Positions 24,276-38,660 are shown, counted from the first letter of the stretch. The stretch is 64,000 bases of DNA from Fasciolopsis buskii (GCA_008360955.1 LUCM01008008.1:1-64000), one strand, 5' to 3'. Numbers and translations are program-made. The notes: generated by a model not told the origin, from the sequence alone.

Positions 24276-26698
24276 ACATGTTCTTCATTCATTTGGAGTA
24301 ATAGTCGAGATGAACGATTATAAGGGAACAGTCAATTAGTATCCATTGCTTGTCGGCATTCTGAGGGTGCATGCTACTCAAAAAGCTTAACCGTTTTTGT
24401 TGGCGAGGCCTAGTCTGCACGAACTGAAAGTGCATTGCTGCCTTTTGATAGTCGAATATCAACAGACTGATTGTCACATTTTTTTGCGATAGCCGTCTTG
24501 TGGATTCGGGTATTCTCAATCATGAATCTTTGCGGACGATAGGCACTGCAATACTGGTGTAACCGAAAAAATTGACATTTTAGGAACCTAGGCACTGGTC
24601 TTAGCAACCCGCATCTTGGAGCTTGTTATTTGCTTCCGATTATGACGGCATCTGTTATATGTCCAGAGTGTTCTCTTGAGGTGATGAATTTGATGTGTCT
24701 GAAAGAAGTTCATTTGGTGTGACATGATACTGCTTCGTGTCTGCACGTAGACGCACGTATTAGTCAAAACAAAAATTATACTAGGTAGAAGTGATGACGA
24801 TCCGGTGCAACAATTCACACACTCATATCCAATAGTCAGAACTGGACTAAAACCTTCAAGTGTCCCAACAATCAGGTTAATAGATCAAATTCTCAGGTTG
24901 ATAGGGTTTCATTCTTGAAAAATTTTCTTTCACTATCAATCAATATCGATTGGTGTGCGACAGTTCAAAGCAGTGTGAATGAACGGGAATACACAGACTA
25001 GGAAATGTGCTGTCTGTATTCAAGAGTTTAGGCAGTCGGTAAGTGATAATCACAAAACACAAACTGTTCATAGCAATGGTTTAGCTATTTAAATGGATTT
25101 AAGAAGCTAAGAGGACCCATTCGGTTGATATTTGATGAGAGAAACACGAACCAATCCTCTAAGTATATTTTTTACGATACCTCAGATTCATTACGCATTT
25201 TTCTAATCATTCGTCTGAAATGCGTATTACTGCCATATTTACCACTTGCTGGTTTTATCTGTTTTGTTCAGATAATGATTTACGTTTTTGTCATGTCGAA
25301 TTTGATGGAACAGTAAGACTGACCAGAATTACTTTCCCGAGCTATTGGTGCTTATTTGTACTTGTGATGGTTATCTGCTTATGGCCAATTGATCTTAGTT
25401 ACGCCACCTGTCCTGCTGACGTGTTTGATTTTTCCCTATGGTTCACCGGACTTTTGGCGAGTGCCAAGTCACGTGACAACGTTTTGGGACATTTGAAATG
25501 TCTTCTCTGGTCCATAGATGGACTGACTGATCGTTCCGTAAATCGATATCCCACCAATACGTTTGACTGACCTACACGCCTATCAGTAGACCAACTTTTT
25601 TTGATATGGTTCAGCCACTCGTGTCAATATGTATGTGTTTGCTTATAATTCGTGTATACAAGACCCAGTACGTACAACGAAAAGGCTAAGGTAAAAGGTA
25701 ACAAGGAAACCACAAATACCATAGCATCTGGACTTCATGTGATCGTATCGAAATTTGGTCTGATAACCGTGATCACGAGAATTGAGTTAGGACAGTTAGG
25801 ACAGACGCTGGTGCATTTTATCCTAAACTTTTAGCCTGGACAACGGTATTTGTGTTTCTAAATATTGTGTAGGCAGATTGATGTTAACCAGTGATTCTCG
25901 TCAAGCAGGAGGGTACATGCCGTGTTTGTGCGATTGTGGTAATACGCTAGTAACGAAAGCGAGGCAAAGGAACTGATGAAAACAGGTAACAATTTTGTAA
26001 TACCCGAAAATGGTGGAACCTACCAACTGTCCCTGGATTCAGAAGCAATTCAAAATCCATTCCATCTGTTGGTTACTAGTTTTGCTAGTGGAAAAACCAA
26101 ATAAATGATCTATTTCTAACTACAGCATGAAATTTACGTGTTATTTCCCGGACAGAATTAGTTGCCAATACTAGTCTAAGGTTAGTGTAATTTGGTTTGT
26201 GATCACACGAAACTCAGCACCAAAATTTTAGAATTCGTTTGAAAAGTCACACAAATCATGTGCAATTGCCAAACTTAGGATTAACATGTTGGTTTCTGTA
26301 ATGTTCTAGGGCTTTGGCATTGATAAAGCCTGTTGTTAAGGCTTCAACCGGGGGGATGCACAAGTTGCATAAAAAAAGTCTATATAAATAAAGCATTCCC
26401 AGATAAAGATTTGTGAATTTTCTGATTTTTGTGTCGCAACTGTTGAGCACAAGGATAGTACGACCAGGTTCACGATTACTGTCACTAATCAAGTATGTGT
26501 ACTCGGTTTATGCTTGTGTGAAATCACCGTGGGGTTCCGAGATTACCTCAGCAACCATTCGTGGTCTTCATGATTTACGCTAGACTCTTGTATCAAATCA
26601 AAACTAACTAGCATCCAAATGCCTTTTTTGGCCAAGAGAGCACAAGGTTCGCATATCTGACGGCCGGAAAAAACTATGCAAATGGTCGGGTCTTTCCA
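24276..26698. other. Intergenic stretch, weak open frames only
   Basis: The 116-codon frame at 25220-25570 (+) is hydrophobic and Cys-rich but has no domain I recognise. The others are 60-80 codons and unsupported. Confidence 0.4.
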
Positions 26699-26699
26699 G

Positions 26700-26931
26700 T
26701 GAAGTTTTATCCTGTCACTCTTGTATTTACTTCGTTCACTTTCGTTAGTTTCTGGCTTTTGCCAGAGGAAGTGTGTCCGACATGTTGGCTCCCATCGTTT
26801 TTCTTGAGCGCTCAGATTCGTGCCATTGCTTTACCGAGTGTACTACCGGTCGACTGGCTTCAACTGTTTTCTTTCATTCTTAAGTGTTGTCCATATGGAT
26901 TTACACCAGAATCTGTAGTCACCACGGATTG
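26700..26931 (+). CDS. Candidate internal exon, unknown protein
   Basis: An open frame bounded by a good 3' splice site (TCTTTCCAG ending 26699) and a strong 5' splice site (GGTAAGTGT, GT at 26932-26933). The roughly 77-residue product is hydrophobic, with several Cys-Pro pairs (CPTC, CCPYGF), and could contain membrane segments. No family recognised and no neighbouring exons could be joined to it. Confidence 0.35.
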
Positions 26932-26935
26932 GTAA

Positions 26936-29752
26936 GTGTGTACGACGAGTAGCATGCCTCATTTTCCTATATCAAATAAAATGAAAACCAAATCAACGGG
27001 ACTGATTCATTCAACACTTTGAATTAGCAACGGATTCGTCCCTCGGTCTCATTCAACGATCCATGACTGACAGCCTGTCCGGTTTCGTTATCGAAACCAG
27101 TCGTGCATTGGAACATGACAAAGGATATTAGTTCTCCTATCTACAGTGCACAATAATTGCAACACTGAAGCCGTACCGAGACAAATGAATCATTTCCGAC
27201 GTAATTTTCTCCAAACTCGGTTCCACAGTTGTTTTGTCATGACTAGTCCCAATGGTTGAAATGATCAGTTAGTATTGATTGAATCATATAAGTTACAAAG
27301 TTTTGCGCTGTTTCTTTCCGGGATGTTTGTTCGCCGTGCCCGTGAATGTATGGCCTGATTCACCAATGCTGAACGAGGGACAAACTAGTATGTCCATAAT
27401 TCAGGTGATTGACAGACGGACTTAGCCGTACAGGGACGACGGCGTTGCATAAATGACCACCAAACGGTGGTTAGCCGAACTGGTGCTTACTCGAAGTAGC
27501 AGTATATTGCAACCGATTGGATCGATACACTAGCGAGTTTGCTGTGTAAATGGGTCTTTTTGTACTAGTCAGATGAGATCACTAGAAGACGAAGCCTGAA
27601 TTTTAGAGATCTCTAGGTGATTAAAGTTGATGAGTGAATGCTCACCATATTTTTGCAACTAGAAGAAATATGATGGATAGAAAACAAAATATGAAAAGTA
27701 CAATGCGTGCGTGGGTCAGGCCAGATGCATTAGCATCACTAATGCGTCTAACCAGTTCACCAAGCAATGAAAAACATACATAGCGGGCGATGACTGCAGC
27801 GAAAGCCTCCAGTGATGTCTTCGATTTTCGAACGAAATGACCAGAAGCGAATGGGACGAACTTTTCCGGCCTATGGAATTCAAATGATCTAGGCCATTTC
27901 TAACTTCAGTTAGAAAATGAATGAGAAATTTTGTAAAATTCTAGGGAGACTATGTGCAAACTACCGGCGCCTATTTTCGTTCGAACCGGTATGCTAAGTA
28001 GCACGGCTTTTTGCGTAGACGCGCATTCAGCGGATCGAATGACTAACTAGTGCAAAATGGAAACCAGCAATTTCGGTCATATTTTGGAAGTTAGGACTTG
28101 ATTACGAGATGGTATGTAAAAACCTTGGACGAAAAGCGGCATGATGGTAGGGAACCATCGATCGTGATTTGCCGGAAATGAACCTTAAAAAACATTGGTA
28201 TACTAATGGTATGGAAAAGCAAAAGTGCACAACGCGACCATCCTAATCCTGTGCTTCATATTACTCATCTAGTTCCAGGATAACTGAAAATAACTGGGGC
28301 CACCAGTGGAAATATCAGACCAGAGAGAGAGAGGGAGAGTAATCCGATCGTAGAATTTTGGAGAAAGTGTGTATTTTGCAAACTCAATTCTTACGACAAC
28401 AATTTCAGTATTTTTTTATAAATACTACCTATTTGTCTTATTAAATACACGTTTCTCGGTAAAATTCTACGGAATATTATGACGAAATATATGAGGTCGG
28501 CATAAACTCTCCGAAAAATCCGCTTTTTGTCTTATATAACAAATCAGCTCGATCGATTCAGTCATCGTTCCGGGCATCGGTCCATCGCCAGCCGATCGTT
28601 CACAAGTTGTCGTTTACCCAACGACTAAAGTGGCTCTGTGGGTGAGTCAGTCGGACGGCAAGCGGGGGATGGAGAAACGTTGATAAAAATATTCAGGCAA
28701 ATTTCCAAAGTAAATTGTGGACATGGTTTCAGGAATAGCTGGAAAATAAACCCCAATCAGCTACAGATTTATTCACGTGAAGGTGAGTAAATATTGCTGA
28801 ATTTTCTTTTGTCGTCACAAACTGGCAAGAACACACCTTTGGATTATGAGATTCGGTCTGGGTGATCATCACCTTTTCTCCATCACCTTCTGACACTCTT
28901 TGTTGGCGATTTTCGACCCAAAGCATTTCTTCCAGTCCACAGTCGATCCTGTCTCGTCACCGATTTTTCCGATAATCTGCGTAGCACGGCCACGACGGAG
29001 ATGACATTTTTCCCCTTATTGACCGGATGGGTGATGATAATTGATGATCGTGGCTGCACTTTCTTTGCTCTGAATTTTCCCACGAACGAATGCGTCTACA
29101 CTGTTACCGCGGTCTTTCGGTCAGCCCGCATTCACGCAAGATTCTGTGCACTCTAAAATAATTGCTTGACGGGTCACTTTTGAGACCGAATGCCGAGGAT
29201 TGAAATCGAATGGATGCAACCGAATGCGAATGAAAGTACATCATCACGCTTAATGTGGGTGACGGAAAAAGTGGTCGATCGAACAATGAGGGTTCCGCGA
29301 CGCATGAAATTGAATGTACAGTATGAAACAAAGTGGCATGCAACTCTTCGAGGGGACTATGAAACTTGGTTCAAGAAATCATAAAAGTAACTAAAATGTT
29401 GCCACACAAGATTTGGTTTTGCAATCACGATGCGGTTAGTTCTTGTCTACAAAATTTACGCGACCAACAAAGGTTTACTCAACAGATCCGTTCCAAGCGC
29501 CTTCATCTCGCATGGGTCACAATTTCCAGATAGTTTCCGTCTCAGTACGAGGATGTGACAAATTAACTTCGTTGTCATATCGTCGAGAGATGTACAAACG
29601 TTTGAACGACACTAATTTTTCCGATCATTATTAACGTTGTCTGCGGTCAACCCAAAACAATGTAATGTAGAGCTCACGGCTACTTGTGAGTAGTGTGTGG
29701 AATTGACGTTTTCTGTGCGTGGTTGATTGCTCTTCGGACTCCATCTTTCAGG
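26936..29752. other. Intergenic stretch with short minus-strand frames
   Basis: A GA-rich microsatellite lies at 28322-28340. Minus-strand frames at 28729-28926 and 28883-29083 overlap in different phases and may mark degraded or spliced coding sequence; at 29104-29384 frames are open on both strands. No domains recognised. Confidence 0.4.
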
Positions 29753-30045
29753 CAAAAACCACAGGTCATCCGGTCAGCTCTACATTCGAGAAGCACCAGA
29801 CTCGAGTTTCGCTCTTATTGAGGGTCATAAGTGGTGCGTATCCTCCCATCACGCCCAGGGTTTGGACCCAGGCGGTCCAACTGAAGGGCTTGTGCGTTAC
29901 CATCGCGTCACCAGCTCCCGCCCACGAGTATGAGAATCACCACGCTGTTCTATCAGATGTCTGCCTCAGCAACAACTAACAGCCTCAAGACCCGAGTCTG
30001 CTCCTTCTCGAGCGTATGATTAGCTGGATGGCTTGAGGTTTTTGT
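29753..30045. mobile_element. Short element with terminal inverted repeats (MITE-like), copy 2
   Basis: The ends CAAAAACC plus GGTCATCC at 29753-29771 are matched in inverted form at 30026-30045 with a few mismatches. The internal AGACTCGAGTTTCGCT and GTGGTGCGTATCCTC blocks also occur, inverted in part, in copy 1 at 10.1-10.3 kb. Non-coding. A short phrase of its interior, CACGCCCAGGGTT, also occurs at about 23707. Confidence 0.75.
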
Positions 30046-30566
30046 GTGTGAAACATGCATTTCCAAATGCAATCAGCTAGGCACCGGGACCCATTACGAT
30101 GTGTGTGCTACACATTGGATAAAGAATACCTGTCCAGATAAACTGACCTGTACGCACTGCTCATACCCCTTATGAATAGCTAGGGCGTAGAAATGCGGCG
30201 TACGTCACAGAAGAAGCTAACGTTTGTGAGGAAGGATGGGGACAAGTCTTCCGGTGGTTGAAAAGTAGTAATCGTGATTAAGGTATTTCTGTTTGTTTAA
30301 TACAATAATGAAACGTTTTGATCAAACGGATTCGCATTAAAGAGTAGTATTGTTAACGTGGTTTTTACGTTGTCAACATGGTGTAGTCGGGGGAATTATC
30401 TTTGTTTAACAACGTCACCTTAGTAATGAACAGTAGTAAGTAACCATTGGGTGAATAAACGTTTAATCAATTTTTATACATTTGTAAGTATAAGGGTTAC
30501 ATTGTGTGTGACTGAGATCAGAACTCAAATGAGATAGCAAGCACAAATCAACTAATCGAAGATCAG
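30046..30566. other. Intergenic, nothing recognised
   Basis: AT-rich sequence without open frames or repeats that I can identify. Confidence 0.5.
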
Positions 30567-30722
30567 TGAGTAACGCGCATGATCAATTAACCGAACATTT
30601 GAACTCTCGTGTATGTCCAGTGCCGGTTAGTACAGATAACTCAGTCATAGACTGGGAAAAAGCTATCGACACTTTAATGAAGATTCAGCTCCAGTGCCAG
30701 CCAGTTCAGACTTGCACCTATG
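30567..30722 (+). CDS. Candidate internal exon, unknown protein
   Basis: The open frame is bounded by an AG acceptor (CGAAGATCAG ending 30566) and a consensus donor (CTATG then GTGAGAT at 30723). It codes for about 52 residues, including DNSVIDWEKAIDTLMK. Without splicing the frame stops 28 nt later. No partner exon was identified, so function is unknown. Confidence 0.4.
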
Positions 30723-33004
30723 GTGAGATGCACCAAGAAAACAGTCACTAGCGTACAAAATCATCGCACTCTGACAAAATGAAGAACCACTCAAACTCTC
30801 AGACTCTAGCAACGGGCAAAACTTTCGCCAGTTATGTGACTCCGACGAAGCTGTATGGCAGATTTTCTTGTCATGACTGGTGGATTGCCCAACTTTGACG
30901 GTACTGGGTTCCCGGGTTTTGTTTTTCGGTACTCGGTAGCGATAGGTTCACGTTAGTCAACCACTGCCCGCGCTGCTTGAGCGCCGACTAAACTTGTGTC
31001 CACAAGGTATGACGGAACTTGGATCACGTGAGACTTAGTTGCGTTCTACTCCCCGGGAGAAATCAGAGCCGAACAGAAGATTTCCTTATCATTTAAAAAT
31101 TGTTTTACATCTGTCAATCTTATTCGATCTCATGGAGGAAGAAAGAATTCATTCGAAATAATGGTCAAATTAACTAACCTGGTACGAATACACTGTGGAT
31201 AAATTTTCAAATTATAACCCTAAAGTCATGTGACTGACAAAGTCAAATCCTGAAATTTTTTTGCGCGAATTGATTACTTGGCTCTTTCCAATTTTAAAAC
31301 AAATTAAGCTTCTCTTCTTCGTCATCATTATTCTAACTCCAATGAAATAATTGACCGTGGAGCATTAGCACAATTTATTACCACAAGTCGGTCTATCGGT
31401 TTTGTTTAAAATCCCTTGTTGTAAGACCTAATCGGACAGTTTCGACCAGAGATCAGAACCAAGCTGGACGTGAGTAAATAGTTCGAAAGTCAAAATCACT
31501 AGACTGTCCAAAAATGATGTCCAAATACTCATCTTGAAACAATACTGGATAGAATGATCTCAAACTGGCATTCATTCCCAGTGGTAATATCTACGTTAGG
31601 ACTGACACATCTGATTAACACCACACGTACTGTATCCTTATCACCAGTTCACATGATGCAAAAATTTCAAAATTTTGATCCTCGATCTTTTTTTCTCTCA
31701 TGAATTTGACAGTTAAAAGAGGAAAAACTGTGTCCTATATGTGCACCTGCTAGTTTCAGTCACGAGATAGCCGTGAATAGAAGCTATTCAATAACGGGAA
31801 ATGATAGATTCGTTTGGAACAGCCGGCCTTGTAACCAAATCCAGCACAGAACTTGATGGGCCAACTGCTTTCAGAACCACGCTGCCCTGACGGATTCTGT
31901 CTTTTCCCTCTAAAACCTGATTGGTTATAATGGGTTTGTTTGAGTAGCACTCACACCAACGACTGGATTCATTTAGATAAATTTCAATGATCTATCGCCT
32001 GGTTTGGTTCCGTTTATCTGGTCATTAACTAACGTCTGATTCGTCAGTTGACCACGATCTCACTGATTTTCATTTTGGTCTTAGTCTTTGAGGCGTGACA
32101 CCTGTGTCTCATATGACTCATGATGATAATTCTTGAGGGAATGAATGCCTAATCTTATGTTAACATGTTAGGACTCCTAGCAACCGCATTTTCGTTTATA
32201 AAGCCCTCATTCCGATGACGATTCAGGATGAAAATTGCGGGTTTAGTCATTTGACGCACACAATCTTTATGGTCTAATTTCATAATAATTTGCTACTGAA
32301 ATCAGTATGTCACAGTGACCTCATGGAATGGTTTAGTTTATTTTTACTCGGTTCTCTTCAACAAACAAGATTGACGGAAGAATATTTCCGTTTTCTGAGA
32401 TTCACTCGCGGATACGGTATTCGTAAGGTTTGCCCAAATGGCGCGGAGCTACATTTATGGTCAAGGATTATCACTGTGCACTGATGGTTGGTGAGTGACC
32501 AATCCGATCACCTGTCATATGTATCAGTCCGTTCTTGACGTTTATTGGTCAATCCGTATGACTGGTATTTTGATTCGTTCGCTTGCTGATAGCTTTCAGT
32601 TTGTTTTTTTTGTATTATGGTTACGTAGCTCCCTTGTTGGCACTACGCCTACAGTGATGTCCGAACCAAAATTAAGAGTATCTGTGATACCAACTAGCCG
32701 GTTCCTCCAAACAATGCCAGTCGAAAATTCTACCTCATCGTGACTTTTAATCGGTGATCAACAGAACCGTTTTTTAATGTCATATTCTACCATAAAGTGT
32801 TCTCAGAAGCGCAACAATCCTCTGCCTGGACAACGTCAACTAACATGTTCTTTCTTTTTCGGTGAGGAGTTACTGATCGCTTTGATCTAACTGGTCGCAC
32901 TGTGGGTATCATCCTCATTTTTATTTGTAAATAATCGTTATTGATCCTTCATTTTACGGTGGACATGTTAGTAAGTATGACACTCTTCATTAGTTGGTGT
33001 ATCT
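30723..33004. other. Intergenic stretch, weak frames only
   Basis: Contains a few 60-80 codon frames (31756-31950 minus, 32290-32484 and 32495-32743 plus) without recognisable motifs. Confidence 0.4.
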
Positions 33005-33195
33005 TGTTTGTCTTCATGAAATAATTCACCAAGTGATATCATCGCTCAACTCACCATTAAGAAACAGCTATTTCATCCTTGTTAGGAATCATCAGCAGTG
33101 CATATCCACCACGCCCGAACTGGGACGCGAACTAGGGACGAACGATTCTGAGTCGAACTCCTTAACCATTACGCTGGCTGTGCAGTTAGCGGTAC
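33005..33195 (-). repeat. Composite tRNA-like repeat (family 1), partial copy
   Basis: Read on minus: AGCGTAATGGTTAAGG A-box-like head, GTTCGCGTCCCAGTTCGGG B-box region, then the family body and AATTATTTCATGAAG. A deletion of about 25 bp removes the GTACAGTGCTTCCATGG block seen in other copies. The terminal CTACTACTAACATG block is absent at this locus. Confidence 0.8.
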
Positions 33196-33829
33196 TGTTT
33201 AGCGCAATTGTCCGATCACAGTATGGAAGATAAGTGCAGAAATTACACCTTTCCTAACAGTGGTCAGAAGATTCTGGGAATGCGTGAACGAGTTCAGACC
33301 AGCACAACCGTTTTCAATTTGAGGGGCAGCGTGCAGTAAAGGAAAATAAAGAATAGGACTTTCTCTAGAACCCAAATGATCCTGTGAAGTCATTCGTTTC
33401 ACTACAGTTAATTACAGGAAAAGGGGTATTCCAATTTGGAGATACTGTGCCAGTGTCGAGGAGTGCATATCACCCCGTGAAAGGCAGAACAGTTACGCGA
33501 GTAGGTTTCCTGGTTCAGACCCCGTGGTTTGAGAAATGTATAATATTCAGTTTCATTCATTGAAAGGTCCTTTTATGCATGAATTCACATCTGGGTAGGA
33601 AGTTTCGCATTACCCGTCAATTCGATATCGGTATTACGCGTCCTGATCTCAGCCGCGGGCAGGAGAAATTCATACACCGCACGTGGTGCACAGTGCCAAC
33701 TTGACCGGTTGTGACCATGCTGATCAGGCAATGGCTTTTGGGTTTTTGAACGTCACTGACGATCGACTTGGCCATCTTGCAGTCCTTCTTGTTAGTCATA
33801 GCACCCTTTTAGAAATTGATGTACACAGT

Positions 33830-34313
33830 AGCATTGCTTTGACAAAAAAACGGAGTAAATAGGTGAAGCAAATTTGTTCTTGTATTGTATTGTATAGAAT
33901 TTTGAGTACACTAAATAATGTTGCATTTCAACCAAAAAATATGAGGGTAAAAAATAAAATAGGGGTAAAAAGAAATTAATTAATAGAATAAAAGATACAC
34001 TTAGTACCTCTTAAAGAATATAAAAGAACTCATCCAGGTATAATGACAGGTTACTCAGGAATTTGTCTGAAACCCGGTCACGGTTTGTCGAAATTCGTGC
34101 TAAATATGGGACAGTCAAGTTCCTATAGATAATTTTTCTAGACAGTATGGAACGAAAAGCTGATCGTGTCAAAATATGAAAGTGGCACTTTGAAAGATCG
34201 GCGTACAGAGGATGCGTAGGATCAGAAAGAATTTTGCGAGCAAATTTCTCATATGTTGATAAGTGTTGATCACATAAATTCAAGGATAATTCATTTAGTG
34301 GTACGAAGGACAC
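33830..34313 (-). mobile_element. LINE 3' end, antisense fragment
   Basis: The minus frame 34313-34011 (100 codons) has an architecture like the extreme C terminus of non-LTR reverse transcriptases (KILSDPTHPLYADL, ending LSNLSLYLDEFF). It is followed by an A-rich 3' region with a short TATTG tandem repeat (about 33880-33895). It looks 5'-truncated: I cannot follow reverse-transcriptase motifs upstream of 34313. Could also be another retroelement class. Confidence 0.5.
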
Positions 34314-37300
34314 CCGGCTAATAATTGATAGTCCCGGGGAAGAATTTTAGAGTCTTTTCTAAAGAAACCTGGAAAAATGACGGGAGAACGGTAAAGAACG
34401 ATTGGAAAAGCACACTTAGTATACTTATTTCCTTTGGTCACATTGAGAAAAAGACGTGTTGTTATCAGTGGGCTATGTTAAGAAAGAATATATTTTAATT
34501 TACAAAGACGAATATAAATGAATCATGTTTTACAATGGTCTGATAGAATGCCAATATCGTGCTGGTGAGGAGAATGTGAACGAGTAAAGTGCAATTTCAC
34601 CCAGTCTGGTCTGCGTATGATCGTGAGGATCTATAAGTTTCTCCGTATCAGTCTGGAACGATGTCGGATTTATTCAGACTCAAGGATATCCGGAATTGAG
34701 TAAAACCATTCCCTTCTTTCACGAGACCGAGCAAGTGCACATGCATATTCAGACTACGGACCCATGATCATATAGTCAGTGCACCTCAAAGCATGTATAC
34801 GCTATCATTCGCAGCTAAGAAGGATCAATTTTCAGGTCTTTGTGGAAGACCGGGTTTTTAATTAGTTTAGATGTAATTCCGAATAATTTTGCCCAAATTC
34901 TGTTATAGTACCCATGATTCTGTAGAAACCACATGGTCTCCGACGATGACTTGTCCTTATATGCGGTTTCCAAGCGGGGTCCGCATGAATTTCATCTAAA
35001 TTTTGGTGGAAGAGGAGGGTCTGTTCCGGAACGGTTTGAGTGGTATTAACTAAATCGATTTCATCAACTATTCACCAGAGACCGATCAAATATAAAAACC
35101 GATAGTTTAGTCGGAGGCGACTAGCAGTCCATGCTTAGATTTGCATCTCAGAACGTAAATATCCTGACAATATCCGCCACGGAAAATACGTTTTAAGCGG
35201 CAATAAAAAACGATCAAGATAACCGGAACAAAGCTGCGAGAACCAAGCTGTTGGGAAATGTGTCAATTCCGTAAGAACAGATAAACGGAAGTGAAGTGTG
35301 TGCAGCCAGAGCGAACATAGGTCCGTATCAAGTGTGCTTGGAGAAAATGAACTACCTATTGTCTATCTGACTAGATGAATTGTCTGACTGAATCAGTGAA
35401 CCTGGTTCGTTGGCCTTATCAGATATCTACTCGGTTACAAGGAGGTTTATGCAAGCGCCTGAGTGGCAAAGTTTATTTACCTTCTAAAATCTGATCATTT
35501 TCAGCAATCTCGAGCAAGTTACAGGTTTTCAGCAATAACAGTTTGTTGAAATATAAATTTGACTTTAATAGCTGTCTGTTTCCTTGATATTCAACAATGA
35601 ATTGTCCTTTGATTCCATATAATGAATCATTCAAGAATTACAATCGATCGCTCGTTGCTGAAAGGCACAAAGTAGAAAAGTTTTGTAAAATGTCTGCACC
35701 TCTTGTGTCTAATACAGTGAAAAGTCATTCAAAACTACCGTTTGCGGATAGTAAAGTCAAGGAGCAGACTCGAGCACTAAGTCAAATAGTGTTGTGGTTT
35801 AATATACCATCGAGATTCGGAATGAACAGTCTGGAGCTTGCCACAAATTATCGTCTATCAGTGATCCTTCCCATGATCGTGCACCGGTTGTCTCAATGAC
35901 TATTCACTGTTGGCATAAACCTACCAGAATAAAACATTGTGCTACGATGCTTTGACGATTTCCAACGATGATTTAGGTGTTGACACCGGTTTACTGATTA
36001 AGTGAAACGTATAACAACCAACTCGTACAAAAGCAAATCGCATTATCATTCTGGCACGTAATGAGTCAGTTGTGATTGAAGTCAAAGCCAAGGAATTCGG
36101 AGTTCAACGGAGTGTTTTGACGAACGAAAACGTGCGCAAACAATTTCGCATCCCACGTATTATGAGAATTTCCCAGCCAAAATAGATGTGATCTTTTGAA
36201 GAAACTATTATCTATTAGATAAATGGCACGTGATTCCATTTTGCTGCAATAAGGCAAGCCGATGAAAAAATACTTCTACTAAAGTTGATTTATTGTCTGA
36301 TCATAACGAAATAGCAATTGTACGCATTTGTTCTCAACCAATGCTTCGTGTACGGAATTAAGCATTTCACACTGAAGGGTTTTATTCACGAGTATTGTCA
36401 AAATGACTACACAATGAAAAAAATATGCAGAAGGGTTAATTTATCTTAAAAAACCACGTTATTTAGGGATTTGGAGAAGAGACTCGAGATTGAATTTGTT
36501 CGAATGGATTGACGGAGAAAAACACTTAAGGGAAAAGGTTGGTGAACGATGTAACCAATCGATAGTAAACCGGTTTTTTGGAAATAACAGTCCTAACGAT
36601 CCGAATTTGGGTTCTAAACACCAAGGATCACGTTTCACGCCAAACGATCTACACCCATGCATTTGCGTTTCCAACTTTGTTACACCCATTGTTTTTATTA
36701 CTTCACATGGACTACGCCGGGTATAAGAAAATGATCTCGAAGGCAAAAGGCATTATAGGTAGCCAAGATTTGTGAGTGCCACTGGGTGGCAGGCGGGTCG
36801 GGAACGAGCGTAGACCAAGCGTTCCATGGTCGTATCGGACCGCCAGAGTTAACGATTTTATGTACATCAAGTGCTATGCCCATTCACCCGTAGCTGGCGT
36901 GAGAGAAAAAAAGGATGGATGGATGGAATCACGCGAGACTGGCTTCCCGAAATCGGGAGATGGTTGACTGCATTTCTGGGATAAAAATGGTAATACAACG
37001 AGAGCAATGGTTTTTTTCTAAGTTTTGCTTGGCAGTAAGGCAGAACATCTGTTGTCTGGTTAAGGTGGACTGACGAAGAAATGTCTGGATTGTCAGCCCA
37101 AAACTTTGCCATGTAGTGCAATGAACGACAGGCTGGACCACCTTGGGAAGCAAGAGCAGGTCTGTTTGATATAAATAATTTGTTTCTTGTTTAACCTTTC
37201 GTTCACGCTGCCAGCTTTTTCATACGTCATATTTTAGTGTTGGAAGAGGCGTATGAGTTGTTTTTTTCCAATTTCGCGATTATCTGTCCAATTGCGGTGG

Positions 37301-38330
37301 GCAGGTGGCACTCTACAGGTGTGAATGAGTGTCAAATCAGAACAGAGAATCCAGGGTTGCAGATTGTGAGGCCTGATGAAAAGAACTATTCCAGGTCGGC
37401 ATTTTGGTTTATGGGAAGAGCAGAGCTGAATGCTGACCAATGCGTCCTCAAACTGTAGATATGTTTTCCGCCGAAATTCGTCGCCGAGTTGCAGTGATAG
37501 CGATCGAGTTATACCCGCCGAATAGACGAAGACGGAAAACCAGCGGGGTGTCGAGTACGTGCGGGTTTTCTCTTGACACGTTTTCTCCTGGTATAATACC
37601 GTAAAAGTGCGTTAGTGACGCATTCACGTGAGATTGGGTGGCCCGTCACTCAATAAAACCATATCTCTCTGCCCCCCCTTTGGAACATTGTGCGTGAGGT
37701 TAACAAAACAAATTTCCAAGATACCGAGTTTACTCTATTCAGAGAGGAGCTTTGGATTTCTGATCGGAAATGGCTAAAAGATGTGTGAACTGGACTATCA
37801 TTTACCAGCACCAACTGGCCTGCGAAGACCGAGTTCGGCTACGCTGTCTTTCAGGCGTCGTATCTTGACCAAATACTTCGAATGAGGATCCGTAAAACAA
37901 ATCCTTACTTTGGTTTGGGCAGCCGGGTAGTGCAGATGAATCATGGACTGTGATAGGCAGCTATTGACATGGAGACGGAGAGGGCTGTAATACGAGCTCT
38001 AGCTGAAGTGAAGACACTTTCGGTCCAATTACCAATTGCAACTGATTTGGAACACCAGAAATGAAATCCGCTATTCCCGACCAGTCCTGCAGATTAATCC
38101 CTCATTTAGATTTGGGTTTGAACTCACTGGAAATCACGACCAGCTTTTTGCAAAAACTATCACAAATTTTTATGAAGAACTATTTTTGCTTCAATCCACG
38201 ATCCCTGTGATGAACCTACTGAAAAACAAAATTGGGACAAATCAGTGGTTGCCTTAGGAACTGAAAACGTTGTGTTGACTTAAATACTATGGTATGGACT
38301 AGTTATCAAGACACTCCGTGGCCCTATCGG
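34314..38330. other. Intergenic stretch, isolated open frames
   Basis: The best frame is 35597-35899 (+, 100 codons, starting MNCPLIPYNESF), which could be an exon but has no recognisable domain. Frames at 36459-36746 open on both strands and are probably chance. The plus frame at 38036-38257 and minus frames at 36867-37153 are unresolved. Confidence 0.35.
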
Positions 38331-38500
38331 CGTTGGTCAAACGGTCAACGTCCTAGCGTCACAAGCGGAAGGTCGCTGCGCCAATTCCTCCCATTGCCAG
38401 TCAAACTACGCATTTGAGAGCTCTTTGTTAGCCGGGACCCTCTCGCCGTAGATGTTATGCACTACGGTTACAGTAAAAAAGAAGTGAAATTATAAAAGAC
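38331..38500 (+). repeat. Decayed SINE-like element (family 2)
   Basis: GGTCAAACGG, AAGGTCGCTGCGCCAATTCC and CCCATTGCCAGTCAAACT align in order with the head and body of the 8.1-kb copy. The B-box is mutated and the tail degenerate. Confidence 0.5.
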
Positions 38501-38660
38501 TACTCCAGAGAAATCGAGTCAACTTCCCCAAAAACACCTCGGTTGATCAAAAAGGAGTATTCCTCAAAAAATGTACAAAGTCGACTGCAAGGCTTCAATA
38601 TTAGGACATCAAGATAATCTAACCGACCATTCCAGGAGAGACTGTTTCCGTTACACTTAC

